A DNA stretch of 64,000 bases. It comes from Candidatus Sulfuritelmatomonas gaucii (GTDB lineage Bacteria > Acidobacteriota > Terriglobia > Terriglobales > Acidobacteriaceae). A model generated the notes under the pieces. That model was not told the origin of the DNA and did not search any database. It saw only the letters and a list, made by a program, of their open reading frames with translations. Shown one piece after another: positions 54,142-61,697 of this stretch (the first letter of the stretch is position 1; each line of letters opens with the position of its first letter). The position numbers were made by a program, and so were the translations under genes. The stretch covers positions 126,280-190,279 of the forward strand of contig OKRB01000078.1 in assembly GCA_900290245.1 (NCBI GenBank), given 5' to 3'.

Positions 54142-55548
54142 ATGCTCAACCTGGTTCAGCGTCTCATTCTCGGCTGCTTGCTGCTTTTCTGCCTGACCGT
54201 CGGGCTCGTGCTCGTTGTGCACAAGGCGCTCGCAGTTGCAGGACATCTTAATCTGGCCTACATCATCGTGCTCGCCTCTCTAGGGGTTGCCGCTGGCACC
54301 ATTTACTTTGTGCTCAAGCCGATTCGCATGCTGGCCAGCGATGCCCATCGAATTGCCCAGGGCAACCTGGAACATCGTGTTGAATGGAGCAGCCGCGACA
54401 GTTTTGGCGTGATCGCCAGCGAGTTGAGCCGGATTGCCGTCCGATTGCGCGAGCTGCGTGATACCGAAGCAGGCCGCAGGCAGATGGAATTCCAGCTATC
54501 CGATGCGGTGCTGCAATCCATCTTCGAGCCCATCATTGTCACCGACGGCAAGGGTCACGTGTTGAAAGTGAATCAGGCGGCGGCCGACTTGCTGGGTGAG
54601 GCTGCCGCGGACCGCATGGCGCTGGCGACCACGCCGGGCGGAGACAAAATCCTGAGCGCGATTCGCGATGCGGTTTCCATGCAAAAAGCTGTGGCCGCGG
54701 AAGACGAAGCCTCCATGCTGCCGTTGCGCATCGGCCAGAAGGAGCGCAGCTACCGTCTTCGCACCACGCCAATGCGCGATTCCGAGGGCAGATTGCTCGG
54801 CGCGGTGACCACGCTTGAAGACGTAACCTCTCTGCAGGACACTGATCGGTTCAAGACGCAGTTCATCGCCGTGGCCAGCCGCAAGCTGCGCGACCCGCTT
54901 CTGCAATTGCGCCGAGGGCTGTATGCGCTGGCAAGGGGCTTCAGCGGCGAAATGACTCCGCTGCAGACCGAGTTGGTAGACTCGGCAAGCAAGGAAGCTG
55001 AAAAACTCGACGATCTGATGAGCGACTTGATCGATGTAGCTGAGCTCGACACGGGCAAGCGCGAGCTGAAACTGGAGCGCGTGCGTCCGTTGCAGGTGTT
55101 GAACGAGGCCCGCGACCGCTTTTGCGATGAGGCCTCCAAGAAACACATTCGCCTTGAGGTGAGCGCCTACGCCGATCTCTCTGCTGTGATGGCCGATCGC
55201 CGTGCGCTACGATCGATCTTCGACAACCTGCTGTCGAATGCGCTCCGATTCACACCCGAGGACGGCGAAATCCTTCTAGCAGCCGAAGAGATCAAACACT
55301 TCGTGCAGTTCACCGTGCGTGACACCGGCCGCGGAATCGAAGCAGAGAGGCTCGGTTCGATCTTTGACCGCTTCAACACGCTTTCTGACAAGGGCACCGG
55401 GCTCGGGCTCGCGCTGGCCAGGCGATTGGTGGAATCGCTCGGCGGCCAGATTGCCGTCGAAAGCCGGCTGGGCCACGGGGCGACGTTTCGATTCACGATT
55501 CCCGTAGCGGTGGCAGACCACGTTCAACATCCTGTCGAGGTGGGCTGA
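54142..55548 (+). CDS. Histidine-kinase-like sensor lacking the phosphoacceptor His (HAMP-PAS-HisKA*-HATPase)
   Basis: A 468-residue membrane protein. Two helices (LILGCLLLFCLTVGLVLVV; YIIVLASLGVAAGTIYFVL) are separated by a short loop, then come HAMP (PIRMLASDAHRIAQGNLEHR), PAS (about 125-235), a dimerisation helix and an ATPase domain with N-box NLLSNALRF, G1 DTGRGI and G2 GTGLGLAL. The H-box, normally SHELRTPL, reads SRKLRDPL: His is Arg247, and Glu and Thr are also changed. ATP binding looks intact, but autophosphorylation on the usual site is not possible. The KdpD-USP gene starts 3 nt after its stop. Confidence 0.9.
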   Translation: MLNLVQRLILGCLLLFCLTVGLVLVVHKALAVAGHLNLAYIIVLASLGVAAGTIYFVLKPIRMLASDAHRIAQGNLEHRVEWSSRDSFGVIASELSRIAVRLRELRDTEAGRRQMEFQLSDAVLQSIFEPIIVTDGKGHVLKVNQAAADLLGEAAADRMALATTPGGDKILSAIRDAVSMQKAVAAEDEASMLPLRIGQKERSYRLRTTPMRDSEGRLLGAVTTLEDVTSLQDTDRFKTQFIAVASRKLRDPLLQLRRGLYALARGFSGEMTPLQTELVDSASKEAEKLDDLMSDLIDVAELDTGKRELKLERVRPLQVLNEARDRFCDEASKKHIRLEVSAYADLSAVMADRRALRSIFDNLLSNALRFTPEDGEILLAAEEIKHFVQFTVRDTGRGIEAERLGSIFDRFNTLSDKGTGLGLALARRLVESLGGQIAVESRLGHGATFRFTIPVAVADHVQHPVEVG

Positions 55549-55551
55549 GCG

Positions 55552-56679
55552 ATGGCCGAAATCACACTCGAGAAGACTCAGGAACCCGCAAAGCTCCGCA
55601 TCTACATCGGCGCTGCTCCGGGCGTCGGCAAAACCTACATCATGCTCAACGATGCCAACCTGACCAGGCAGCAGGGTGTGGACATCGTGATTGGACTGGC
55701 TGAGTCGCACGGGCGAAAGGAAACCGAGGCGCAGATTCGCGATCTCGAGATCGTGCCACAGAAAGTCATCCCCTATCGCGGCGTGAATTTGAAAGAAATG
55801 GATATCGACGCGATTCAGGCACGTCATCCGCAAACCGTGATCGTCGACGAGTTGGCCCACACCAACGTGCCTGGAAGCAAGAACCGCAAGCGGTATGAAG
55901 ATGTGCTCGAACTGCTCGATGCGGGCATCAACGTTTGGACAGCCGTCAACATCCAGCATCTCGAAACCCTGAACGATGCCGTCAACCGCTCAGCGAACAC
56001 TACCATTCGCGAAACCGTTCCCGACAGCTTTTTCAAGCGCGCCGACGAGGTGGTCAATATCGACCTCACCGTAGACGAATTGCGCAATCGCCTGCGTCAG
56101 GGAAAAATCTACGCGCCGGAGAAAGTGGAGCAGTCGCTCGCCAACTTTTTCCGCAAGGGCAATTTGAACATGCTGCGCGAGCTTTCACTGCGTACCACCG
56201 CGGAGCAGGTGAGCAACCGCGCTGCCGAGTATCGCCGCACGCAAGGGCTGGAGCAAGCGCCAATTCCGGAGAAGGTGATGGTTTGCCTGAGCACAAGGCC
56301 CGGCACCGAGCGGCTCTTGCGAGTCGGCGCGCGCATCGCCGGCCGCCTGGCAAGCAACTGGTACGCCGTCTACGTCAACCGCCCCGACGACAAGGGCCAC
56401 GGTGATCCTGAGGCATATCACCGCCTGGAGGAATACCAACGCATGGCCCGCGACCTCGGCGCGCAAGTCGTGATGCTCACTGACCGCAACGTCTCCGACG
56501 CATTGATCCGCTTTGCCCAGCAGGAAAATATCTCGCACGTCGTCTTCGGCCAGTCGGCGCGGTCGCGCTGGGACATTTTGTGGCGCGGCTCAGTGCTTAA
56601 TCGCTTTCTTTCTGAAGTCCGCGATGTCACTGTGCAGGTGGTCCCGATGCAAAAGCCCCTGCGCCGCGCCCTGGGTTAA
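55552..56679 (+). CDS. kdpD: Free-standing KdpD sensor domain with USP domain (no kinase part)
   Basis: A 375-residue cytoplasmic protein that equals the N-terminal part of KdpD. The KdpD domain (15-225) has Walker A GAAPGVGKTY at 20-29, then GLAESHGRKET, VDELAHTNVPGS and NIQHLETLNDAV. A universal-stress-protein domain (about 243-370) ends VFGQSARSRWDILWRGS. The DUF4118 membrane segments, GAF, HisKA and ATPase of full KdpD are missing. Short KdpD proteins are known from Anabaena and Deinococcus, as I recall. No kdpFABC or kdpE is in the window. It is in one operon with the His-less kinase-like gene. Confidence 0.92.
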   Translation: MAEITLEKTQEPAKLRIYIGAAPGVGKTYIMLNDANLTRQQGVDIVIGLAESHGRKETEAQIRDLEIVPQKVIPYRGVNLKEMDIDAIQARHPQTVIVDELAHTNVPGSKNRKRYEDVLELLDAGINVWTAVNIQHLETLNDAVNRSANTTIRETVPDSFFKRADEVVNIDLTVDELRNRLRQGKIYAPEKVEQSLANFFRKGNLNMLRELSLRTTAEQVSNRAAEYRRTQGLEQAPIPEKVMVCLSTRPGTERLLRVGARIAGRLASNWYAVYVNRPDDKGHGDPEAYHRLEEYQRMARDLGAQVVMLTDRNVSDALIRFAQQENISHVVFGQSARSRWDILWRGSVLNRFLSEVRDVTVQVVPMQKPLRRALG

Positions 56680-56683
56680 CCTG

Positions 56684-57352
56684 CTACTTCATTACGCGGA
56701 TCTCCAGCCCTATATCCGATTCTGAAATCTCGCTGTGAGTGAATTTTGTTTTTGCCAGCATCGCGAGAAAATGCTCCCTGGTATAAGCCCTCTTCAGGAG
56801 AAACGTCCTGAAGGCGAGCTTGGTCATGATGCCGTTGAACCAGGTCAATTTCATTTGTTCCACTTCCCTGCTCAGCTCGGAGGGTGAAGCATTTCCTTTG
56901 AGATCGATGATCAGCCCGCGACTACCCGGCTTCAGCACGCGGCACATCTCCTCAAGTGCGGCAACCGGTTGGCCAAAGTTCTTGAAAGCGGCGCGGCACA
57001 GCAGAAAGTCGAAGCTGTTTGCCGGGAAAGGCATGTTGGATGCCGAACCCTGCTTGAACGCGACCTTAACGCCGGCTTCCGCGGCTTTCTTTGCGGCGAT
57101 CTTGACGAACGTGTGGCTCAGGTCAAGCCCGGTAATCGAGTAATCTCCGCGCTTCGCCAGTTCGATTGAGAAATAGCCGGGGCCCGGCGCGACTTCCAGC
57201 ACGGAGCTTCCCTGCGGCAGTTCGGCAGCGATGCGCTCGGCAAGTTCGACATATTGGTTCATCATCTCAGCGGTGTTGGCCGCATACCATTTCGCGACCA
57301 TGCCTTCCATTCCGCTGTCTCGGCGTGTGCGGGGCATTGCAATTGTTGTCAT
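56684..57352 (-). CDS. Class I SAM-dependent methyltransferase
   Basis: A 222-residue methyltransferase. Motif I is SVLEVAPGPGYFSIELAK (about 49-66), followed by TGLDLSHTFVKIA, the NMPFPANSFDFLLCRAAFKNF acidic loop, and VLKPGSRGLIIDLKG. This is the UbiE/Methyltransf_11 pattern. Small molecules or lipids are the likely targets. AAGGAG lies 6 nt before the ATG at 57352. The N-terminus (RTRRDSGMEGMVAKWYA) is family-typical. Convergent with the KdpD gene, with only 4 nt between stops. Confidence 0.92.
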   Translation of the reverse strand: MTTIAMPRTRRDSGMEGMVAKWYAANTAEMMNQYVELAERIAAELPQGSSVLEVAPGPGYFSIELAKRGDYSITGLDLSHTFVKIAAKKAAEAGVKVAFKQGSASNMPFPANSFDFLLCRAAFKNFGQPVAALEEMCRVLKPGSRGLIIDLKGNASPSELSREVEQMKLTWFNGIMTKLAFRTFLLKRAYTREHFLAMLAKTKFTHSEISESDIGLEIRVMK

Positions 57353-57477
57353 GAGAGTCTCCTTATTTTGAGGCGCGAGAGGGCGCTGGCGCGAGCGAAC
57401 CACAAGCGCCCATTTCACGCAGGTTGTCGTTGTGAACCTTGAGGAGGGAGCCGGCTTTCTCGCTCCCTTTTCCTGTC

Positions 57478-57960
57478 TTATTCGCAGAAAACGCGAACTT
57501 TGGTATTGTTCCCGTCCTTGCCGTCGACGTCGACAGTCAGGTCTTCGAGGTGGTCGATCAGTTCCTCAAGGTTCTCGGGCTTGATCTGCGAAAGCGTAAG
57601 AGGAACACCATGCCGGCTGAGAGCTTCATCCAGTTGCTCGTGGGCCTGCGGCGGAATGAGGCTCGCGAGCCTGACGCCAGCACGCAATAATTTCATCGGA
57701 ACTCGCACGTTCACGGTTGTGGGTCCCTTCATGCCGGTCATGGAGGGATCGGCCTCAACCAGCACGCGCAGATATTTTGCGTGCGCCTTTACGTTCGAAT
57801 CCTGGGAGCCATTGCCGCTGGATCCGGTGGACGTGTGTGCGTAGGTGCGCGCGGACACGGTTGAGTCGGGCTCCAATGCAGAAAGCAAGCGCTCGGCTTC
57901 ATCCGCGGTAATCTTGCCTGCGGCGAGCATTTCAAGTATTTGACGGCGATTCTCGTTCAT
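57478..57960 (-). CDS. YvlB/SHOCT-like N-terminal domain protein
   Basis: A 160-residue protein. Residues 2-30 (NENRRQILEMLAAGKITADE and on) form the helical hairpin found at the start of YvlB-like/LxmA-type proteins. A Ser/Gly/Asn-rich linker (about 38-60) leads to a small alpha/beta domain with PTTVNVRVPMKLLRAGVRLA and DHLEDLTVDVDGKDG. Such genes sit beside DUF2089 regulators and envelope-stress genes in other bacteria. AAGGAG precedes the ATG. A truncated copy of its first 30 residues lies directly upstream (58016-58189). Confidence 0.85.
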   Translation of the reverse strand: MNENRRQILEMLAAGKITADEAERLLSALEPDSTVSARTYAHTSTGSSGNGSQDSNVKAHAKYLRVLVEADPSMTGMKGPTTVNVRVPMKLLRAGVRLASLIPPQAHEQLDEALSRHGVPLTLSQIKPENLEELIDHLEDLTVDVDGKDGNNTKVRVFCE

Positions 57961-58015
57961 TTCTGTACTCCTTGCGGATGCGTGTTGATTGAAAGCGTTG
58001 GTTGAAAGGCGTCGG

Positions 58016-58189
58016 TCACAGCGGGCAAATATCGGTCACGGCGGGCGAAGAGACCTCGGCGAATTGCTGCAGCCACGGCAAGATTCTCGTTGGATTCAGC
58101 TCCAGTGCAACCAGCAGGCGCTCGGCTTCGTCCGCGGTGATTTTGCCCGCGGCGAGCATTTCAAGAATTTGACGGCGATTCTCGTTCAT
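58016..58189 (-). CDS. Truncated tandem duplicate of the YvlB-like gene (57 aa)
   Basis: A short frame with its own ribosome site (GGAG) encodes 57 residues. The first 26 are identical to those of the 57478-57960 protein, and residues 28-30 also match; after ALE the sequence diverges and stops at 58016. Nucleotide differences in the shared part are mostly at third codon positions. It is either a remnant of a tandem duplication or a small regulatory peptide that keeps only the helical hairpin. Confidence 0.7.
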   Translation of the reverse strand: MNENRRQILEMLAAGKITADEAERLLVALELNPTRILPWLQQFAEVSSPAVTDICPL

Positions 58190-58213
58190 AAAAACGTCTC
58201 CAGAGAAATGAGG

Positions 58214-58474
58214 TCAGAGGATGCGGACGACAACCTTGGTGCCTTCCGAGGTCACGCGCACATTGGTTCCAGGCAGGCTGCAAACGATACCCCAGATGAC
58301 CGACAGGGCGCGCAATGGATCGACCCTGCCGGCAATGGAAAGCCCAACAATAACCAGCAAGAGGATGGGCGAAAGCAGAATCACAGGAATCCACAACAAG
58401 AACAGCGGAATCCAGAGCGGGATGCTCCGCCAGTGCGGAGTTTCAATTCGAACGACGGCGATATTCGGGGTCAC
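58214..58474 (-). CDS. Small membrane protein of the DUF2089 cassette (86 aa)
   Basis: An 86-residue protein with two hydrophobic stretches (SIPLWIPLFLLWIPVILLSP and LLLVIVGLSIAGRV) in the middle and a polar C-terminal part with VTSEGTKVVVRIL. No family recognised. The start overlaps the DUF2089 stop (ATGA), so the two are cotranslated. Its neighbours suggest an envelope-stress type response. Confidence 0.82.
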   Translation of the reverse strand: MTPNIAVVRIETPHWRSIPLWIPLFLLWIPVILLSPILLLVIVGLSIAGRVDPLRALSVIWGIVCSLPGTNVRVTSEGTKVVVRIL

Positions 58475-58857
58475 TTCAGAGCCTCCAGTTCGCGAATGGC
58501 ATCGGCGGCGTTGATTTCTCCGTTCTTGAGTCGCTCAAGCACCTCGCTGCGCGACGGAGTGGGGTTGGTGTCAATGAACTCGAGTTGGCTTGCGATGCGG
58601 GTGAGCCTGGCCTTGATCGTGGGATAGCTCACGCCAAAGGTCTGCTCCATCTCCTTGATCGTGCCGTGCGAACGGAGAAAAGCAGTCACAAAGACCTGAT
58701 CTTCCAGGCTGAGCCGGGCGAGTTCGGGGAGGGTAAAATGGCCTTCGACGGCAATGTCCTTCTCTGCGATCCGGATGCGCTCAACTACCAGCGGCGATCC
58801 TTGGGCGATGCGGAGCAGATCTTGCCAGTCAGAAGCACTTTTAGGGTTGTGCGTCAT
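58471..58857 (-). CDS. DUF2089 family, helix-turn-helix regulator
   Basis: A 128-residue protein. The DUF2089 core is LPELARLSLEDQVFVTAFLR..GTIKEMEQTFGVSYPTIKARLTRI, a helix-turn-helix with SYPTIKAR as recognition helix. The C-terminus (SRSEVLERLKNGEINAADAIR) repeats the helical-hairpin pattern seen in the YvlB-like proteins downstream. It probably regulates its own operon: a palindrome spans its promoter. First gene of a four-gene unit. Confidence 0.9.
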   Translation of the reverse strand: MTHNPKSASDWQDLLRIAQGSPLVVERIRIAEKDIAVEGHFTLPELARLSLEDQVFVTAFLRSHGTIKEMEQTFGVSYPTIKARLTRIASQLEFIDTNPTPSRSEVLERLKNGEINAADAIRELEALK

Positions 58858-58889
58858 TGGTTTATATCGTCTTTCTCAATTACAAATAC

Positions 58890-58919
58890 GACAATACTTA
58901 AGATTATTAATATTGTCAA
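58890..58919 (-). promoter_or_regulatory. DUF2089 operon promoter within a palindrome
   Basis: On the minus strand TTGACA (58919-58914) and TATTGT (58896-58891) are separated by 17 nt. The arms GACAATA (58890-58896) and TATTGTC (58911-58917) form an inverted repeat that covers both boxes, extended by inner CTTAA/TTAA. It is AT-rich against a GC-rich genome. A likely operator for the DUF2089 protein. Confidence 0.65.
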
Positions 58920-59158
58920 GGATGTTTAGTAAGTTTTATTCATTTTCGACAAGACTGCAGAGTCGTTCTTTCAGCGATTGGCGCAAAACGAACACTTGTT
59001 GACATGTAATCGTCTGAAACTAATACACTTACCTTGCCATATCTCAAAAAAAGCTGCAGTCGTAAACTGCCTTCCCGGCATTAGCTCGAGAAGACCTCAC
59101 TTACGAGCCCGAAATCCCCTGACCCAAAACCTCCTGATACGATGGGCTGAAGTTTTTT

Positions 59159-60916
59159 ATGCCGTTTGCCAACATCAGCCCCGTTCCACGGAGGTGGCCG
59201 CGCGCCCTGGCATTTTGTCTGCTGATGGCAGGGTGCGTAGGGGCAGCGTGGAGCCAGTATGCGCCAGCGAATGCAGCCCCGGATCCCGCTGGCAAAGGCG
59301 AACCCTTCGACATCGTCATCGTGAATGGGCACATTATTGATGGCACGGGGTCGCCGTGGTATTCCGGCGAGGTGGGGATTCGCGGCGGCCGCATCGCCGC
59401 CATCGGCAGACTCGACGATGCGCCGCGGCGGCAGACGATCGACGCCAAGGAGATGGTGGTCGCTCCGGGATTCATTGACATGCTGGGCCAGTCCGAGCTC
59501 AGCATCCTGGTTGATCCGCGGCTGCCCTCCAAAATCTACCAGGGGATCACAACTGAGATCACGGGCGAAGGTGATTCCGTGGCCCCGCTCAACCAGGCGA
59601 TGATCGCGGCCGATCGCGCTGGTTACGAGCATTTGGAGATTACGCCCGACTGGACAACGCTGCGGCAGTACTTTGCACGACTGGAGCGCCAGGGCATGGG
59701 CATCAACCTGGCCAGCTATATTGGCGCAACCAGCGTGCGGCGCATGGTGCTGGGCGACGCGGACGTGCAGCCGACACCTGAGCAGCTCCACGCCATGCAG
59801 GAGCTGGTGCGTCAGGGGATGGATGATGGCGCCGTTGGCCTGTCGACGGCGCTGCAGTATCCTCCGGCCCCGTACGCCAGGACCAGCGAACTGATTGCCC
59901 TGGCGCAAGTGGCGTCGAGATACGGCGGCATCTATGCGACTCACATGCGCAGCGAAGGCGACGCCGAGCCGCAGGCCATCGATGAGGCGGTGCGCATCGC
60001 CCGCGAGGCGCACATCCCGGTCGAGATCTGGCACCTGAAGGCGGCTGGCAAAGCGAACTGGGGCAAGATGCCGCAAATCGTGGCGCAGATCGACGCTGCG
60101 CGCGCGGCGGGCGCCGACATCAGCGCCAACACTTACGCTTACACCGCCTGGGCCAATGGTCTCTCGGCCTTTATTCCGCCCTGGGCGCACGATGGCGGCG
60201 ATGCAAAGCTCATCGAGCGCCTCAAAGATCCGGCCACTCGCGCCCGCATCCGGCAGGACATGCTGACGCCGAGCAGCGCCTGGGACAACGAGTGGCAGGA
60301 GATTCCCGGCCCCGAGGCGGTTCAGATTTCCGTCGTACAAAATCCGGAGCTACGACCTCTGCAAGGCAAGCGCCTTTCAGAGATCGCGGCCTCGTGGCAT
60401 GAAGACGCTATCGATGCGCTCTGCGATTTACTCATTAAGGATCAGGCTTTCACTGAGGTCGCGGTCTTCGGCATGAGCGAGCCCGACGTCGAACTGGCTC
60501 TCAAGCAGCCCTGGGTTTCGATCGACAACGATTCCCAGGGAACCTCGCCGGAAGGACTGCTGGGCGAAGAGCATCCGCACCCGAGAGCTTATGGCACCTT
60601 TCCGCGCATCCTCAGCAAATTCGTCCGCGAGGAACATCTGCTCACCCTGCCCGACGCCATCCGCAAATTCAGCGCTCTGCCGGCGCAACGCATGCGGTTG
60701 ACGGACCGCGGCGTGCTGAAGAAGGGCATGTGGGCCGACGTGGTGATATTCGATCCGGCAACCATCCGCGATCTGGCCACCTTCGAAAATCCGAACCAGC
60801 TTTCGCAGGGAATGCAGTATGTCCTGGTGAATGGAGTGCCCGTGATCGCCGACGGCAAAATGACCGGTGCGCTGCCTGGCAAGGTGCTGCACGGCGCCGG
60901 GTATGTGGCGCAATAA
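59159..60916 (+). CDS. D-aminoacylase-family amidohydrolase with altered metal motif, exported
   Basis: A 585-residue protein. The N-terminus (RWPRALAFCLLMAGC) looks like a signal or lipobox. The amidohydrolase TIM barrel follows: VNGHIIDGTGSPWYSG, VVAPGFIDMLGQSE, GITTEITGEG, THMRSEGD, EIWHLKAAG and HPRAYGTFPRIL. In D-aminoacylases the strand-1 motif is GFIDxHxH; here both His are replaced (Leu109 and Gln111), and the metal Cys in GITT..G is lost, while the later His residues remain. A subfamily with this change exists, I believe. Its activity is unknown; metal binding must differ. Confidence 0.88.
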   Translation: MPFANISPVPRRWPRALAFCLLMAGCVGAAWSQYAPANAAPDPAGKGEPFDIVIVNGHIIDGTGSPWYSGEVGIRGGRIAAIGRLDDAPRRQTIDAKEMVVAPGFIDMLGQSELSILVDPRLPSKIYQGITTEITGEGDSVAPLNQAMIAADRAGYEHLEITPDWTTLRQYFARLERQGMGINLASYIGATSVRRMVLGDADVQPTPEQLHAMQELVRQGMDDGAVGLSTALQYPPAPYARTSELIALAQVASRYGGIYATHMRSEGDAEPQAIDEAVRIAREAHIPVEIWHLKAAGKANWGKMPQIVAQIDAARAAGADISANTYAYTAWANGLSAFIPPWAHDGGDAKLIERLKDPATRARIRQDMLTPSSAWDNEWQEIPGPEAVQISVVQNPELRPLQGKRLSEIAASWHEDAIDALCDLLIKDQAFTEVAVFGMSEPDVELALKQPWVSIDNDSQGTSPEGLLGEEHPHPRAYGTFPRILSKFVREEHLLTLPDAIRKFSALPAQRMRLTDRGVLKKGMWADVVIFDPATIRDLATFENPNQLSQGMQYVLVNGVPVIADGKMTGALPGKVLHGAGYVAQ

Positions 60917-60971
60917 AGGCTTGGGACTCGCTTTCATATAATCTTCGCGATCAGCCAAAGGAGCTGCGTCG

Positions 60972-61628
60972 TTGCCATTTAAGAGAGGGGTACTGTCGAA
61001 GAACGGACCGCGGCCGACGAGACACGAGACCTTTGGAATGTCACCGCAAAGCCTGCGAACGCTCCGCGCGCTGAAAACGCCGGCCCGCATCCAGAAGTTC
61101 GTCGATGCGCTCGAGTATCAGTACGCTGATACCGCATGGTCTCCTGAGCGCGTTTTGCGCGAACGCAAAGGCCATTGTCTCGAAGGCGCTCTCCTGGCTG
61201 CTGCCGCGCTGCGCGTCAACGGTTATCCGCCGCTGGTGATGGATCTGGAGGCGGTGCGCGACGACGATCACGTCGTGGCCGTCTATCGCGAGCGTGGCTT
61301 CTGGGGCGGCATCGCCAAATCCAACTTCGCCGGGCTGCGCTTTCGCGCGCCCATCTACCGCACTCTGCGCGAGCTCGCCGTCAGCTATTTTGAGCACTAC
61401 TACAATCTGCGCGGCGAACGCACGCTGCGCGCCTACTCGCGCCCCGTGAATCTCGCCCGTTTGGATAGCCAGCACTGGATGACATCAGAGGAAGACGTGT
61501 GGTGCGTACCGGAGCTGCTGATCGCCGCCAGACACTACCCTCTGCTTCCTGATAAAGTGGCGCGCGAGCTGCCGCGACTCGATCGCCGCAGCTTTCAGGC
61601 GGGAATGCACGGCTGGGTGAAGCACTGA
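60972..61628 (+). CDS. Transglutaminase-like protein of unknown function
   Basis: A 218-residue protein with a transglutaminase-fold pattern: Cys69 in RKGHCLEGALLAAAALR followed by His100 in RDDDHVVAVYRERG. An Asn/Asp third residue is not obvious. The second half (ELAVSYFEHYYNLRGERTLR) is helical. It starts with TTG; AAGGAG lies 8 nt upstream. Role unknown; fold assignment moderate. It lies 55 nt after the amidohydrolase and may be cotranscribed. Confidence 0.78.
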   Translation: MPFKRGVLSKNGPRPTRHETFGMSPQSLRTLRALKTPARIQKFVDALEYQYADTAWSPERVLRERKGHCLEGALLAAAALRVNGYPPLVMDLEAVRDDDHVVAVYRERGFWGGIAKSNFAGLRFRAPIYRTLRELAVSYFEHYYNLRGERTLRAYSRPVNLARLDSQHWMTSEEDVWCVPELLIAARHYPLLPDKVARELPRLDRRSFQAGMHGWVKH

Positions 61629-61645
61629 AGCGAAGCGCTTCCAAT

Positions 61646-61670
61646 CCTTCCGGCAGCCGACGCCGGAAGG
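61646..61670. terminator. Strong hairpin between convergent genes
   Basis: Perfect 9-bp stem CCTTCCGGC/GCCGGAAGG with a 7-nt loop, in the gap between the transglutaminase-like gene (+) and the acidic-protein gene (-). No T-tract follows, so it may act as a bidirectional or factor-assisted stop. Confidence 0.5.
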
Positions 61671-61697
61671 ACGGGGCAACAGCAGTAGGGTTCTAAC

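Noticed and set aside
55552..56679. Part of a kdpFABC potassium-transport operon
   Set aside because: No kdpA, kdpB, kdpC or kdpE gene lies in the flanks; only the sensor domain is present.
59081..60340. - strand ORF of 419 aa opposite the amidohydrolase
   Set aside because: Shadow of a gene with many family motifs; no ribosome site or known domain.
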